Below, in pieces: positions 17,270-26,595 of a stretch of DNA of 64,000 nt. The position numbers and the translations under genes were made by a program. The DNA comes from Flavonifractor sp. An100 (lineage in GTDB: Bacteria > Bacillota > Clostridia > Oscillospirales > Oscillospiraceae), in the NCBI RefSeq assembly GCF_002161175.1, contig NZ_NFMA01000001.1:124001-188000 (forward strand), in the 5' to 3' direction. A model generated the notes under the pieces. It saw only the letters and a list, made by a program, of their open reading frames with translations, did not search any database and had not been told where the DNA came from. Numbering within the stretch: the stretch's first letter is position 1; the number at the start of each line of letters is the position of its first letter.

Positions 17270-18496
17270 ATGAAGCTGCAAGAGATTTCCGGCGGCGTAT
17301 GTGCCGCCCAGGGCTTTCAGGCTGCCGGCATCCACTGCGGCGTCAAGGCCAGCAGCAGCCCGGATAAAAACGATCTGGCCCTGATTTTGTCCGAGAAGGA
17401 GTGTACCGCCGCCGGTGTGTACACCCTCAACCGGGTAAAGGCCGCACCCATCTATGTCACCATGGACCACCTGGAAAACGGGGTGGTGTGGGGCATCGTA
17501 GCCAACAGCGGCAACGCCAACGCCTGCTGCCCCCTGAGCCATGAGAACGCCCTGGCCATGTGCCAGGCCGCTGCCGACGCCACCGGTCGGGAGGCGGGGG
17601 ACTTTGCCGTAGCCTCCACCGGAGTCATTGGCCAGACCATCAACATCTCTGCCATCCAGGCCGGAATGCCCAAGGTAGCCGCCGCCCTGTCCAAGGACGG
17701 CTCCGACGCCGCGGCCAAGGCCATTATGACCACCGATACCGCTAAAAAGGAGATCGCCGTCTCCTTTACCCTGGGCGGGAAGGAGGTCAAAATCGGGGCC
17801 ATCGCCAAGGGCTCCGGCATGATCCATCCCAACATGGGCACCATGCTGGCCTTCCTTACCACCGACTGCGCCATCACCCAGGAGATGCTCTCCGATGCCC
17901 TCCATGAGGTGGTGTCCAAAACCTTCAACCGGGTCACCGTGGACGGAGACACCTCTACCAACGATACCTGTTTGCTGCTGGCCAACGGCATGGCGGGCAA
18001 CCCCCTGGTGGAGTGGAAGGACGAGGACTACGAGACCTTCAAGGCCGCTCTGGACCATGTCTGCCGCTATCTGGCCCGGGCCATCGCCGGGGACGGCGAG
18101 GGTGCCACCCGTCTGGTCACCTGCAAGGTGACCGGAGCCCGCAGCGAGGAGAGCGCCGAGCGCCTGAGCAAGGCGGTGGTGGGCTCCGCCCTAGTGAAGG
18201 CGGCCATGTTCGGCGCCGACGCCAACTGGGGCCGTGTGCTGTGCGCCATGGGCTACTCCAAGGCCCCCTTCCGCCCTGAGCATGTGGATGTGTCCTTCTG
18301 CTCCAAGGCGGGGGAGATCCTAGTGTGCAAGCAGGGGGACGGCCTGGACTTCGACGAGGAGAAGGCCAAGGAGATCCTCAGCCAGGAGGAAGTGATCATC
18401 GCGGTGGACCTGCATGAGGGAGACGAGAGCGCCGAGTGCTGGGGCTGCGATTTGACCTATGACTATGTAAAAATCAACGGAGACTACCGCACCTGA
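17270..18496 (+). CDS. argJ: bifunctional ornithine acetyltransferase/N-acetylglutamate synthase
   Basis: This 408-residue Ntn-type precursor starts at ATG 17270 (AGAGGAG eight bases before; the GTG at 17261 lies inside that site's spacing). It self-cleaves before the Thr in KGSGMIHPNMGTMLAF, though the usual ATML is GTML here. It recycles the acetyl group from N-acetylornithine to glutamate, so no separate argA or argE is needed. Other marks: NSGNANAC near residue 80 and VDGDTSTNDT. Confidence 0.96.
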   Translation: MKLQEISGGVCAAQGFQAAGIHCGVKASSSPDKNDLALILSEKECTAAGVYTLNRVKAAPIYVTMDHLENGVVWGIVANSGNANACCPLSHENALAMCQAAADATGREAGDFAVASTGVIGQTINISAIQAGMPKVAAALSKDGSDAAAKAIMTTDTAKKEIAVSFTLGGKEVKIGAIAKGSGMIHPNMGTMLAFLTTDCAITQEMLSDALHEVVSKTFNRVTVDGDTSTNDTCLLLANGMAGNPLVEWKDEDYETFKAALDHVCRYLARAIAGDGEGATRLVTCKVTGARSEESAERLSKAVVGSALVKAAMFGADANWGRVLCAMGYSKAPFRPEHVDVSFCSKAGEILVCKQGDGLDFDEEKAKEILSQEEVIIAVDLHEGDESAECWGCDLTYDYVKINGDYRT

Positions 18497-18533
18497 TCCC
18501 CAAGGAAAAAATTACGACCAGGAGGAAATGGAT

Positions 18534-19391
18534 ATGTCTTTTAATGAAGTCGATCGGGCCCACGTGCTGGCAGAGGCCCTGCCCTACATCCAGAAGTATT
18601 CCGGGAAAACCGTAGTGGTGAAGTACGGCGGCAACGCCATGATTTCTGAGGAGCTGCGCCACGCCGTCATTTCCGATATCGTGCTGCTCAGCCTGGTAGG
18701 TATCCGGGTGGTGGTGGCCCACGGGGGCGGCCCGGAGATCAGCGAGATGCTCAAGAAGATTGGCAAGGAATCCAAGTTTGTGGACGGTCTGCGCTACACC
18801 GACGAGGAGACCATGGATGTGGTGCAGCAGATCCTCTGCGGCCGGGTGAACAAGGACCTGGTGGCCACCATCAACCGCACCGGTGGCCGGGCCATCGGCC
18901 TGAGTGGCATGGACGGCGGCCTGTTTAAGGCGGTGAAGCTGGACGAGAAGTACGGCCAGGTGGGCGAAATCACCCAGACTGACCCCACGGTGGTCACCGA
19001 TGCGTTGAACATGGGTTATATTCCCGTGGTCTCCTCGGTGGCCCAGGGCGTGGATGAGCCGGTCTCCTACAACATTAACGCCGACACCGCTGCCGCCAAG
19101 CTGGCCACTGCCCTGAAGGCGGAAAAGCTCATCCTTCTCACCGATGTGCGCGGCCTACTCCGGGACCCCAAGGACGAGTCCACCCTCATCTCTGAACTAC
19201 AGCTCTCCTCCGTCCCTGCCCTGATCCGGGAGGGGGTCATCACCGGTGGTATGATCCCCAAGATCGATTGCTGTGTGGAGTCGGTGCGCTCCGGCGTCAA
19301 GTCGGCCACTATTCTGGACGGCCGGGTGGCCCACTCCATCCTCATCGAGCTGCTGTCCGACGCGGGTATCGGCACCATGCTGGTGGGCTGA
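18534..19391 (+). CDS. argB: acetylglutamate kinase
   Basis: This 285-residue amino-acid kinase phosphorylates N-acetylglutamate, usually the arginine-inhibited step. The second ATG (18534) is eight bases after GGAGG, the first (18528) only two, so I chose the second. Motifs: VVKYGGNAM, VVAHGGGPEISEML, GLSGMDGGL, YNINADTAAAKLA and GGMIPKIDCCVESV. The N-terminal helix of about 25 residues (DRAHVLAEALPYIQKYSGK) is the type associated with arginine-sensitive hexameric kinases. Confidence 0.97.
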   Translation: MSFNEVDRAHVLAEALPYIQKYSGKTVVVKYGGNAMISEELRHAVISDIVLLSLVGIRVVVAHGGGPEISEMLKKIGKESKFVDGLRYTDEETMDVVQQILCGRVNKDLVATINRTGGRAIGLSGMDGGLFKAVKLDEKYGQVGEITQTDPTVVTDALNMGYIPVVSSVAQGVDEPVSYNINADTAAAKLATALKAEKLILLTDVRGLLRDPKDESTLISELQLSSVPALIREGVITGGMIPKIDCCVESVRSGVKSATILDGRVAHSILIELLSDAGIGTMLVG

Positions 19392-19430
19392 AGGACCACT
19401 TCCATTTCGTAGAGAAGAGAGGAAAGGCAT

Positions 19431-20609
19431 ATGAACTATGAAGAATTGAAGGCCCTGGACGAGCAATATGTGATGCAGTGCTACGGCCGTTTCCCCGTGG
19501 GCATCGACCACGGCAAGGGTGCTACGGTGTGGGATGGGGAGGGAAAGGAGTATATTGACTTCACCTCCGGTATCGGGGTATGTTCCCTGGGCTATGCCGA
19601 CGAGGGCTGGGTCCAGGCGGTGTCCGACCAGGCCGCCAAGCTGGGCCACATCTCCAACCTCTTTTATTCCCAGCCCTATGCCCAGGTGGCCCAGAAGCTG
19701 TGCACCCGGACGGGAATGTCCAACGTGATGTTTGCCAACTCCGGTGCCGAGGCCAACGAGGCCATGATCAAGCTGGCCCGTAAGTATTCCTACGACAAGT
19801 ACGGCAAGGGCCGGGGCACTATTATCACCCTCCACAACTCCTTCCATGGCCGTACCATCACCACCCTGGCGGCTACCGGCCAGGATAAGTTCCATGACTA
19901 CTTCTTCCCCTTCACCGAGGGGTTCCGCTATGCTGACGCCAACGATCTGGACAGCGTGGAGGCGGTGGCGGGCCACGACGTGTGCGGCGTGATGTTTGAG
20001 CTCATCCAGGGTGAGGGCGGTGTGCTGCCTCTGGACCAGGAGTTTGTAACAAAGGTAGCTGAGCTGTGCGCCAAGCGGGACTGGCTGCTCCTCATCGACG
20101 AGGTCCAGACCGGTGTGGGCCGTACCGGCTCCCTGTTTGCCTTCCAGCAGTACGGCATCCAGCCCGACGTGGTGTCCTTTGCCAAGGGCATTGCCGGCGG
20201 TCTGCCCTTCGGTGGGGTCATGGCCAACGAGAAGTGCCGCAACGTCTTCACGGCCGGCACCCATGGCACCACCTTTGGCGGCAACCCCATCGCCGCCGCC
20301 GCGGCCAACTATGTGCTGGACACCATTGACGACGCCTTCCTGGCCCAGGTTCAGGAGAAGGGGGAGTACCTCCGCTCCCAGATCGAGGCCATGGACCTGC
20401 CCTGCCTGGGTGCCACCCGGGGCATGGGTATGATGATCGGTATCGAGGTCAAGGGAGACAAGACCAACAAGGAGTTGGCCACCAAGCTCATTGAAAGCGG
20501 ACTGCTCATCCTCACCGCCGGCCCCGGCCTGCGTCTGTTGCCTCCTCTGGTGGCGACCAAGGAGGAGATGGACAAGGGTCTGGCCATTTTGAAGAATACC
20601 CTTGGCTGA
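19431..20609 (+). CDS. argD: acetylornithine aminotransferase
   Basis: This 392-residue PLP enzyme converts N-acetylglutamate semialdehyde to N-acetylornithine with glutamate. Class III aminotransferase features are DFTSGIGVCSLGYA, FANSGAEANEAMIKLA, the Asp of LLIDEVQTGVGRTG that holds the PLP ring nitrogen, and Lys in SFAKGIAGGLPFGGV. AGAGGAAAGG precedes the ATG. It sits between argB and argF in the operon. Confidence 0.96.
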   Translation: MNYEELKALDEQYVMQCYGRFPVGIDHGKGATVWDGEGKEYIDFTSGIGVCSLGYADEGWVQAVSDQAAKLGHISNLFYSQPYAQVAQKLCTRTGMSNVMFANSGAEANEAMIKLARKYSYDKYGKGRGTIITLHNSFHGRTITTLAATGQDKFHDYFFPFTEGFRYADANDLDSVEAVAGHDVCGVMFELIQGEGGVLPLDQEFVTKVAELCAKRDWLLLIDEVQTGVGRTGSLFAFQQYGIQPDVVSFAKGIAGGLPFGGVMANEKCRNVFTAGTHGTTFGGNPIAAAAANYVLDTIDDAFLAQVQEKGEYLRSQIEAMDLPCLGATRGMGMMIGIEVKGDKTNKELATKLIESGLLILTAGPGLRLLPPLVATKEEMDKGLAILKNTLG

Positions 20610-20647
20610 GAAGTAAACAGTCCGGCGTGTAAGGAAGTGTATAGGAA

Positions 20648-21571
20648 ATGACAAAAGACCTGTTGAAACTGCTGGACCTGACGGGGGAGGACATCGACAA
20701 GATCCTCAATACCGCCGACCAGCTGAAGTATAACCAGAAGCACGGGATTCCCCACGACTACCTGAAGGGCAAGACCCTGGCGATGATTTTCGAGAAAAAC
20801 TCCACCCGGACCCGGGTATCCTTCGAGACCGGAATGTTCCAGTTGGGAGGCCACGCCCTGTTCCTGTCCGGGAAGGAGAGTCAGATCGGACGGGGAGAGC
20901 CGGTGGAGGACACCGCCCGGGTGCTGGAGCGCTACTGTGACGGTATCATGATCCGCACCTTCGCGCAGAAGGAGGTGGAGGAGCTGGCCAAGTACGCCCG
21001 CATCCCCATCATCAATGGTCTAACCGACTTCTGCCACCCCTGCCAGGTGCTGGCTGATCTGATGACCATCCGGGAGCACAAGGCCATTTTGAAGGGACTG
21101 AAGCTGTGCTACATCGGTGACGGCAACAACATGGCCAACTCCCTCATCGTGGGCGGCCTGAAGTGCGGCATGGAGGTGTCGGTGGCCTGCCCCGAGGGGT
21201 ATGATCCCGATCCCCAGGTACTGGAATTTGCCAAGAGCGATCCCAACTTCCGGTTCTCTCTGGTCCGCACGCCTCAAGAGGCGGCGGTGGGGGCCGACGC
21301 GGTGTTCACCGACGTGTGGGCCTCCATGGGCCAGGAGGAGGAGCGTGCCGTGCGGGCCAAGGCCTTCGAGGGCTATCAGGTCAACGAGGAGCTCATGGCC
21401 CTCACCAACCCCGGATGTATGGTGCAGCACTGCCTGCCTGCCCACCGGGGGGAGGAGATCACCGCTGAGGTTTTCGAGGCCCATGCCCAGGAGATCTTTG
21501 ACGAGGCGGAGAACCGTCTCCATGCCCAGAAAGCAGTCATGTACCTGCTGATGAAGGGAAACAAGGAATAA
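20648..21571 (+). CDS. argF: ornithine carbamoyltransferase
   Basis: This 307-residue enzyme makes citrulline from ornithine and carbamoyl phosphate. Carbamoyl-phosphate contacts are in KNSTRTRVSFE and DFCHPCQVLADL, and the ornithine-site loop is MVQHCLPAHRGEEIT. Normal anabolic length. It is the last gene of the operon and ends at a long perfect palindrome. The carbamoyl-phosphate synthase genes are not in this window. Confidence 0.96.
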   Translation: MTKDLLKLLDLTGEDIDKILNTADQLKYNQKHGIPHDYLKGKTLAMIFEKNSTRTRVSFETGMFQLGGHALFLSGKESQIGRGEPVEDTARVLERYCDGIMIRTFAQKEVEELAKYARIPIINGLTDFCHPCQVLADLMTIREHKAILKGLKLCYIGDGNNMANSLIVGGLKCGMEVSVACPEGYDPDPQVLEFAKSDPNFRFSLVRTPQEAAVGADAVFTDVWASMGQEEERAVRAKAFEGYQVNEELMALTNPGCMVQHCLPAHRGEEITAEVFEAHAQEIFDEAENRLHAQKAVMYLLMKGNKE

Positions 21572-21577
21572 GAAACA

Positions 21578-21617
21578 AAAACCGGCCGGACTTGGAGCTC
21601 CAAGTCCGGCCGGTTTT
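21578..21617. terminator. 40-bp perfect palindrome, bidirectional terminator
   Basis: AAAACCGGCCGGACTTGGAG and its exact reverse complement abut with no loop bases. Flanking A- and T-runs suit both strands. It lies between the convergent argF and threonine-aldolase-like genes. Confidence 0.9.
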
Positions 21618-21627
21618 CATCTTGCTC

Positions 21628-22656
21628 TCACAGAGCCTCCAGGTCCTGAATCAGGGCTTGTAGGTCCTCATCCCGGGTGGACCAGCTGGTGCAGAAGCGC
21701 ACTGCGGTGTGGTCTGGATCGGGCTTAGACCAAAAACTCCAGGAATATTTCTCACCTAAAGTGGGGAGCACTCGGTCAGGAAGAATGGGAAAGAGCAGAT
21801 TGGATTGGGTAGGGACTAGAAGAGGACAGCCCTTGGCCTGGAAGGCGTTAGACAGAAGTTTTGCCTGCTCCACGGCCTGGCGCCCGATTTCTTTATACAG
21901 ACCATCCTCCAGCAGCATTTCAAACTGTACCCCCAGCAGCCATCCCTTGGCCAGCATCCCGCCCCTCTGTTTGATCAGGGAGCGGAAGCCGGGCTTGAGG
22001 GCGTCCAGGGTAATGACAACCGCCTCGCCAAAGAGGGTGCCTGCCTTAGTGCCTCCCAGGTAAAAGACGTCACACAGTCGGGCAAGATCTGGAAGGGTGA
22101 GGTCGGAGGCGGCCAGGCCGTAGACCAGCCGGGCCCCATCCAGAAAGAGGGTCAGGCCCCACCGGCGGGTTACGGTGTGGATGGACTCCAGCTCCGCTTT
22201 TGTATATACTGTTCCCAACTCAGTGGGGTGGGAGAGGTAGACCATGGCGGGCTGGACGGTGTGTTCAGCAGTGGGGTCCTCCTGGTAGGACCGGCAGGCC
22301 TCTTCGATCTGTCCGGCGGTCAGTTTGCCGTCAGAGGAGGGGATGGGGAGGACTTTGTGACCGGTGGACTCAATGGCCCCGCTCTCATGGACGTTGATGT
22401 GGCCGGTCTGGGCGCAGAGCACGCCCTGCCAGGGGCGTAGAGCGGCGGCGATCACCGTGGTGTTGGTCTGGGTCCCGCCCACCAAAAAGTGGACGTCGGC
22501 GTCCGGGGCCTGGCATAGCTCCCGGAGCAGAGCCCGGGCCCGGTCACAGTGGGGATCCAGACCGTAGCCGGGATTTTCCTCCAGATTCCATGCCGCCAGC
22601 CGCTGCAAGATTTTGGGGTGGGTTCCGGTGGCATAGTCGCATTCCAAACGGATCAT
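21628..22656 (-). CDS. low-specificity threonine aldolase / beta-eliminating lyase family PLP enzyme
   Basis: The protein has 342 residues from ATG 22656, five bases after GGAGGAG; an in-frame ATG 18 bp upstream has a poorer context. MIRLECDYATGTHPKILQRL, HINVHESGAIE, LFLDGARLVYGL and the PLP-Lys region VFYLGGTKAGTLFGEA match the beta-eliminating lyase/threonine aldolase fold, which splits L-threonine or L-allo-threonine to glycine and acetaldehyde. The leading DYATGTHPKIL differs a little from classic LtaE, so substrate range is uncertain. No obvious partner genes. Confidence 0.85.
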   Translation of the reverse strand: MIRLECDYATGTHPKILQRLAAWNLEENPGYGLDPHCDRARALLRELCQAPDADVHFLVGGTQTNTTVIAAALRPWQGVLCAQTGHINVHESGAIESTGHKVLPIPSSDGKLTAGQIEEACRSYQEDPTAEHTVQPAMVYLSHPTELGTVYTKAELESIHTVTRRWGLTLFLDGARLVYGLAASDLTLPDLARLCDVFYLGGTKAGTLFGEAVVITLDALKPGFRSLIKQRGGMLAKGWLLGVQFEMLLEDGLYKEIGRQAVEQAKLLSNAFQAKGCPLLVPTQSNLLFPILPDRVLPTLGEKYSWSFWSKPDPDHTAVRFCTSWSTRDEDLQALIQDLEAL

Positions 22657-22704
22657 GGGTTCTCCTCCAATCATAGGGTAATGCGGATGGAATCCGCAGC
22701 AATG

Positions 22705-22741
22705 AAAAAGGGGCCCGCGGCAAATGCAGTGCCGCGGGCCC
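22705..22741 (-). terminator. terminator of the pheS-pheT operon
   Basis: On the minus strand GGGCCCGCGGCA pairs exactly with TGCCGCGGGCCC (22741-22730 with 22722-22711), followed by CTTTTT. Confidence 0.93.
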
Positions 22742-22752
22742 TACCTGTTTGT

Positions 22753-25464
22753 TTAGCGCAGAACGGCGCCGCACTCCTGTTCCAGGGTCTCCAGGATGGA
22801 CTTGACATCCTGGTCGGCCTCCTCACTGGTGAGGGAGCGGTCGTCCGCCCGGAGTACCAGGTTGAAGGCCACGCTCTTCTTGCCCTCGGGGACTCCCTTG
22901 CCCCGGTAGATATCGAAGAGGGCGCAGTTCTTCAGCAGCCCCTTGGCCCCCTTGCGGATGGCCTTTTCCAGCTGGCCCACGGTGACAGCCTCGTCGCACA
23001 CCACGGCAATGTCCCGGGTGACAGCGGGGAACTTGGGCAGGGGGACGTACTCGGGATCGGGGCCCTTGGAGCACAGAAGTTCGTTGAGCTCCAGCTCCGC
23101 ACAGTAGAACTGGGCGTCTACCCCGTAGTTCTGTGCCACCAGGGGATGGATCTGGCCGATCACGCCGATGCGGCGTTCCCCGGCGTACACGTCGGCGCAG
23201 CGGCCGGGGTGGTAGGAGGGGTTGACCTGAGAGGGAACTTCGAAGGAGATGTCGGAAATCCGCAGGTCCTTCAACACGGCCTCCACACAGCCCTTCAGGG
23301 TGTAGAAGTCCATGTCATCCCCGTAGGCGCCCATGGAGAGAATCTTGTTTTCTACAGCCAAACCGTCCTTGCCGCCGGGCAGATAGATGCGGCCCACCTC
23401 GTAGAGACGGACATTCTGGTTGCGGAAGTTGTAGTTCCGGGTCAGAATTTCCAGCATGGAGGGCAGGACCGTGGTGCGCATGATGGAGGTGTCCTCACCC
23501 AGGGGGTTGAGGATTTTAAAGGACTCCCGCCGGGGATCGTTCTCCGGCCAGCGGATCTTGTCGTAGCAGGTGGGGGAGATGAAGGAGTAGGTGATGATCT
23601 CATCATAGCCCATGGTACGGCACATGGCACCGATCTGCCGCTCCAGCTGCTCCTCCTGGGAGTAACCGCCCAGGGTGGTCTGGCCACGCATAAGGGTGGT
23701 GGGGATCTTGTTGTAGCCGTAGAACCGGGCCACCTCTTCCGCCAGGTCGGCAATGCCTACCACGTCAGCCCGCCAAGAGGGGATGACCACAGGGGCAGGG
23801 CCGTTGGGGAAACTCTTATCCTGGGTGACGATGTCCACCCGCTCCAGATACTGGTACTGGTCCACCGCCGGGATGTCGGTGCCCAGCAGGGCATTGATCC
23901 GGTCGGGATCCATGGTGATGGTACGGGGCTGGGGCACGTAGTTGAGGATATCAATGGTGCCGGGCAGCACCTCGCCGGCCCCCAGCAGCTCCACCAGTTC
24001 ACAGGCCCGGTCCACCGCGGGGAGGGTGTTCAGGGGGTCCAGGCCCTTCTCGAACTTGGCAGAGGCCTCAGTCCGCATACCCAGAGCCAGAGCGCCCTTG
24101 CGGATGCAGGTGCCGTCAAAGCAGGCGGACTCAAAGACCACGTCCACCGTGTCGGAGACAATCTCACTGTTCAGTCCGCCCATGATGCCGGCCAGGCCCA
24201 CGGCCCGGTGCTCGTCGGCAATGACCAGATGGTTGGCGGTGAGCTTGCGCACCTGGCCGTCCAGGGTGGTGAGCTCCTCGCCCTCCTCCGCCCGGCGGAC
24301 GATGATCTTGCCGCCCTTCACGTAGCGGTAGTCGAAGGCGTGCATGGGCTGGCCATACTCCAGCATAACGTAGTTGGTGATGTCCACAATGTTGTTAATG
24401 GGTCGCACCCCCATGGCACGCAGCCGCTCCCGCATCCACTTGGGAGAGGGGGCGATCTTCACATTGCGCACCATCCGGGCGGTGTACCGAGGACACAGGT
24501 CGGCGGCGGGGGTCTCCACATCCAGCAGCTCCATCAGGTTGCCCTCGCCCTCCGCCTTCACCTGGGGCTGGTGGAGCGTCAGAGGCACGTTGAAGGTAGC
24601 GGCAGCCTCCCGGGCCAGGCCGATGACGGACAGGCAGTCGGGACGGTTGGGGGTGATCTCAAACTCTACCACGTGGTCATCCGCACCAATGATGGGCTTG
24701 ATGTCGTCGCCGGGCTTGCATTCCTCGTGGAGGATGAAAATGCCGTCGGGGATGCAGTGGGGGAACTCGGCCTGCTGGGCGTGGAGGTCCTCCAGGGTGC
24801 AGATGTGGCTCTTTTTGGTGTCTAGGGCCACCAGATCTCCGGCGTGGAGGTTGGGGCAGACGGTGGACACAGAGACAGAGCCGCTGTCTACCTCGCAGGC
24901 GGCGGTGTAGCCGCCCTGTCCATTGGCGGTAACGGCGGTGATGCGGGCGCATACCACGCTGCCGAAAATCTTGTAGCCGGGCTGAATGTCGGCGGGGATG
25001 GAGGGCTTGTCCTTGTCCAGGGGGTGATAGTCCCCCAGAATGGCGGCGGGGGTGATGACGGCGTAGGGGAAGTCCCGCTCATCCAGGCCCAGCTCGTACA
25101 GGCCGCACATCATGCCGTTGGAGACCACGCCCCGCAGCTTGCCCTTTTCGATCTTTTTGCCGCCGGGGAGGGTGGACTTGTGGAGGGCCACGGGGACCAG
25201 GTCATCGGGGTGGATGTTCCAGGCGCCGGTGACGATCTGAATGGGTTCCGCCTGGCCCACGTCCAGCTGGCACACCCACATGTGGTCGGAGTCGGGGTGG
25301 CGCTCCATGGACAGGATGCGGCCTACCACTACGTTGGAAATCTCCGCTCCCAGGTCATAGGTGACCTCTACCTTGGAGCCGGAGAGGGTCATGGCCTCGG
25401 CAAATTCCTTGTCTCCCGCATCCACGGTGACAAACTCGCCCAGCCATTTACGAGATAAATTCAT
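22753..25464 (-). CDS. pheT: phenylalanyl-tRNA synthetase beta subunit, enlarged by an extra N-terminal segment
   Basis: The protein has 903 residues, about 100 more than the usual 790-810. Order: N-terminal MNLSRKWLGEFV, EMAP/tRNA-binding OB fold (about 40-120, HPDSDHMWVCQLDVG), an extra segment at about 130-260, B3/B4 editing domain (FEITPNRPDCLSVIGLAREA), B5 DNA-binding-like domain, catalytic-like B6/7 and the C-terminal anticodon-binding domain (PKFPAVTRDIAVV). The extra segment includes residues 169-219, which look like a second, divergent copy of the OB fold. It forms the alpha2-beta2 synthetase with PheS; start preceded by GAAGGAG. Confidence 0.96.
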   Translation of the reverse strand: MNLSRKWLGEFVTVDAGDKEFAEAMTLSGSKVEVTYDLGAEISNVVVGRILSMERHPDSDHMWVCQLDVGQAEPIQIVTGAWNIHPDDLVPVALHKSTLPGGKKIEKGKLRGVVSNGMMCGLYELGLDERDFPYAVITPAAILGDYHPLDKDKPSIPADIQPGYKIFGSVVCARITAVTANGQGGYTAACEVDSGSVSVSTVCPNLHAGDLVALDTKKSHICTLEDLHAQQAEFPHCIPDGIFILHEECKPGDDIKPIIGADDHVVEFEITPNRPDCLSVIGLAREAAATFNVPLTLHQPQVKAEGEGNLMELLDVETPAADLCPRYTARMVRNVKIAPSPKWMRERLRAMGVRPINNIVDITNYVMLEYGQPMHAFDYRYVKGGKIIVRRAEEGEELTTLDGQVRKLTANHLVIADEHRAVGLAGIMGGLNSEIVSDTVDVVFESACFDGTCIRKGALALGMRTEASAKFEKGLDPLNTLPAVDRACELVELLGAGEVLPGTIDILNYVPQPRTITMDPDRINALLGTDIPAVDQYQYLERVDIVTQDKSFPNGPAPVVIPSWRADVVGIADLAEEVARFYGYNKIPTTLMRGQTTLGGYSQEEQLERQIGAMCRTMGYDEIITYSFISPTCYDKIRWPENDPRRESFKILNPLGEDTSIMRTTVLPSMLEILTRNYNFRNQNVRLYEVGRIYLPGGKDGLAVENKILSMGAYGDDMDFYTLKGCVEAVLKDLRISDISFEVPSQVNPSYHPGRCADVYAGERRIGVIGQIHPLVAQNYGVDAQFYCAELELNELLCSKGPDPEYVPLPKFPAVTRDIAVVCDEAVTVGQLEKAIRKGAKGLLKNCALFDIYRGKGVPEGKKSVAFNLVLRADDRSLTSEEADQDVKSILETLEQECGAVLR

Positions 25465-25492
25465 ATCGAAAACTCCTTCATATTGGAATCAC

Positions 25493-25517
25493 GGAAGGGG
25501 ACGGTCCCCATTCCGGC
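25493..25517 (-). other. hairpin between pheS and pheT
   Basis: On the minus strand CGGAATGGGGA and TCCCCTTCCG pair around CCG, just before the pheT ribosome site. No T-run; probably a structural element between the cistrons. Confidence 0.45.
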
Positions 25518-25539
25518 AGAATCAAAGATTGACGGGAGC

Positions 25540-26565
25540 TTAGAACTGCTCCAGGAAGCGCACGTCGTTTTCGAAGATCAGCCGCAGGTCGGCGATCTTG
25601 AACCGGCGCATGGCGGTACGCTCCAGGCCGATGCCGAAGGCCCAGCCGGAATACTCGTTGGGGTCGATGCCGCTCATCTCCAGCACCCGGGGATGGATCA
25701 TTCCGGCGCCCAGCAGCTCGATCCAGCCCTCACCCTTACAGGTGGGGCAGCCCACGCCGCCGCACTTGTGGCACTGCACGTCCATCTCGCAGGAGGGCTC
25801 GGTGAAGGGGAAGTGGTGGGGACGGAAGCGGGTCTTGGTGCCCTGGCCGTAGAGCTTCTCCACTACGGTGTTCAGAGTACCCTTCAGGTCGGCCATGGTG
25901 ACGTTCTTGTCGATGACCATACCCTCCACCTGGTGGAACATGGGGGAGTGGGTGGCGTCCACCTCGTCCTTGCGGTAAACACGGCCGGGGGCAATGATGC
26001 GGATGGGCAGGGGCATGGTCTCCATGGCCCGGACCTGCATGGGGCTGGTCTGGGAGCGGAGCATGACCCGGCTGTCCTCGTCGAAGTAGAAGGTGTCCGA
26101 CCAATCCCGGGAGGGGTGGCCCTCCTCGGCGTTGAGCTTGTCAAAGTTGTAGGAGGCCAGTTCCACCTCAGGGCCGTCCAGAACGGTGAAGCCCATGCCG
26201 ATGAAGATCTCCTTGATCTCATCCAGAGCAATATACATGGGGTGGCGGTGTCCGGTCTTCACCGGCTTGCCGGGGACGGTGATGTCCAGGGTCTCGGCCT
26301 TGAGCCGGTCCCCCAGGGCCTTGGCCTCCAGCTGCTTGCCCTGCTCCTCCAGGGCCTGCTCCAGGGCGGCACGGACCTCGTTGGCCAGCTGTCCCATGGC
26401 GGGGCGCTCCTCGGCGGAGAGCTTGCCCATCTGCTTGAGCACGGCGGTCAGTTCGCCCTTTTTGCCCAGATACTGTACCCGCAGGGCGTCCAGGGCCGCG
26501 GAATCCGGGGCCTGGGCAAAGGCCGCCAGGGCCTCGGAGCGGATCTTGGCTAACTGTTCTTTCAT
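25540..26565 (-). CDS. pheS: phenylalanyl-tRNA synthetase alpha subunit
   Basis: The 341-residue catalytic subunit charges tRNA-Phe. An N-terminal coiled coil of about 85 residues binds tRNA. Class II motifs follow: motif 2 in RTSPMQVRAM and VYRKDEVDATHSPMFHQVEG, and motif 3 GIGLERTAMRRF. A CDVQC-like stretch (CHKCGGVGCPTCKG) forms a small Cys-rich insert before LLGAGMIHPRVL, seen in many clostridial PheS. Ribosome site AAAAGGAG. It follows the T-box leader and a zinc-ribbon gene. Confidence 0.97.
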   Translation of the reverse strand: MKEQLAKIRSEALAAFAQAPDSAALDALRVQYLGKKGELTAVLKQMGKLSAEERPAMGQLANEVRAALEQALEEQGKQLEAKALGDRLKAETLDITVPGKPVKTGHRHPMYIALDEIKEIFIGMGFTVLDGPEVELASYNFDKLNAEEGHPSRDWSDTFYFDEDSRVMLRSQTSPMQVRAMETMPLPIRIIAPGRVYRKDEVDATHSPMFHQVEGMVIDKNVTMADLKGTLNTVVEKLYGQGTKTRFRPHHFPFTEPSCEMDVQCHKCGGVGCPTCKGEGWIELLGAGMIHPRVLEMSGIDPNEYSGWAFGIGLERTAMRRFKIADLRLIFENDVRFLEQF

Positions 26566-26595
26566 GATAAAAACTCCTTTTAAAAGTTGGATTTT

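Noticed and set aside
15971-18058. Very long open frame (695 codons) antisense to argH-argC-argJ
   Set aside because: Shadow of GC-rich coding DNA on the other strand; low-complexity Gly/His/Gln composition, no ribosome site, no family resemblance. The same applies to the long antisense frames over eno/gpmI (44626-47070), pheT (22549-24825) and secA (52676-54793).
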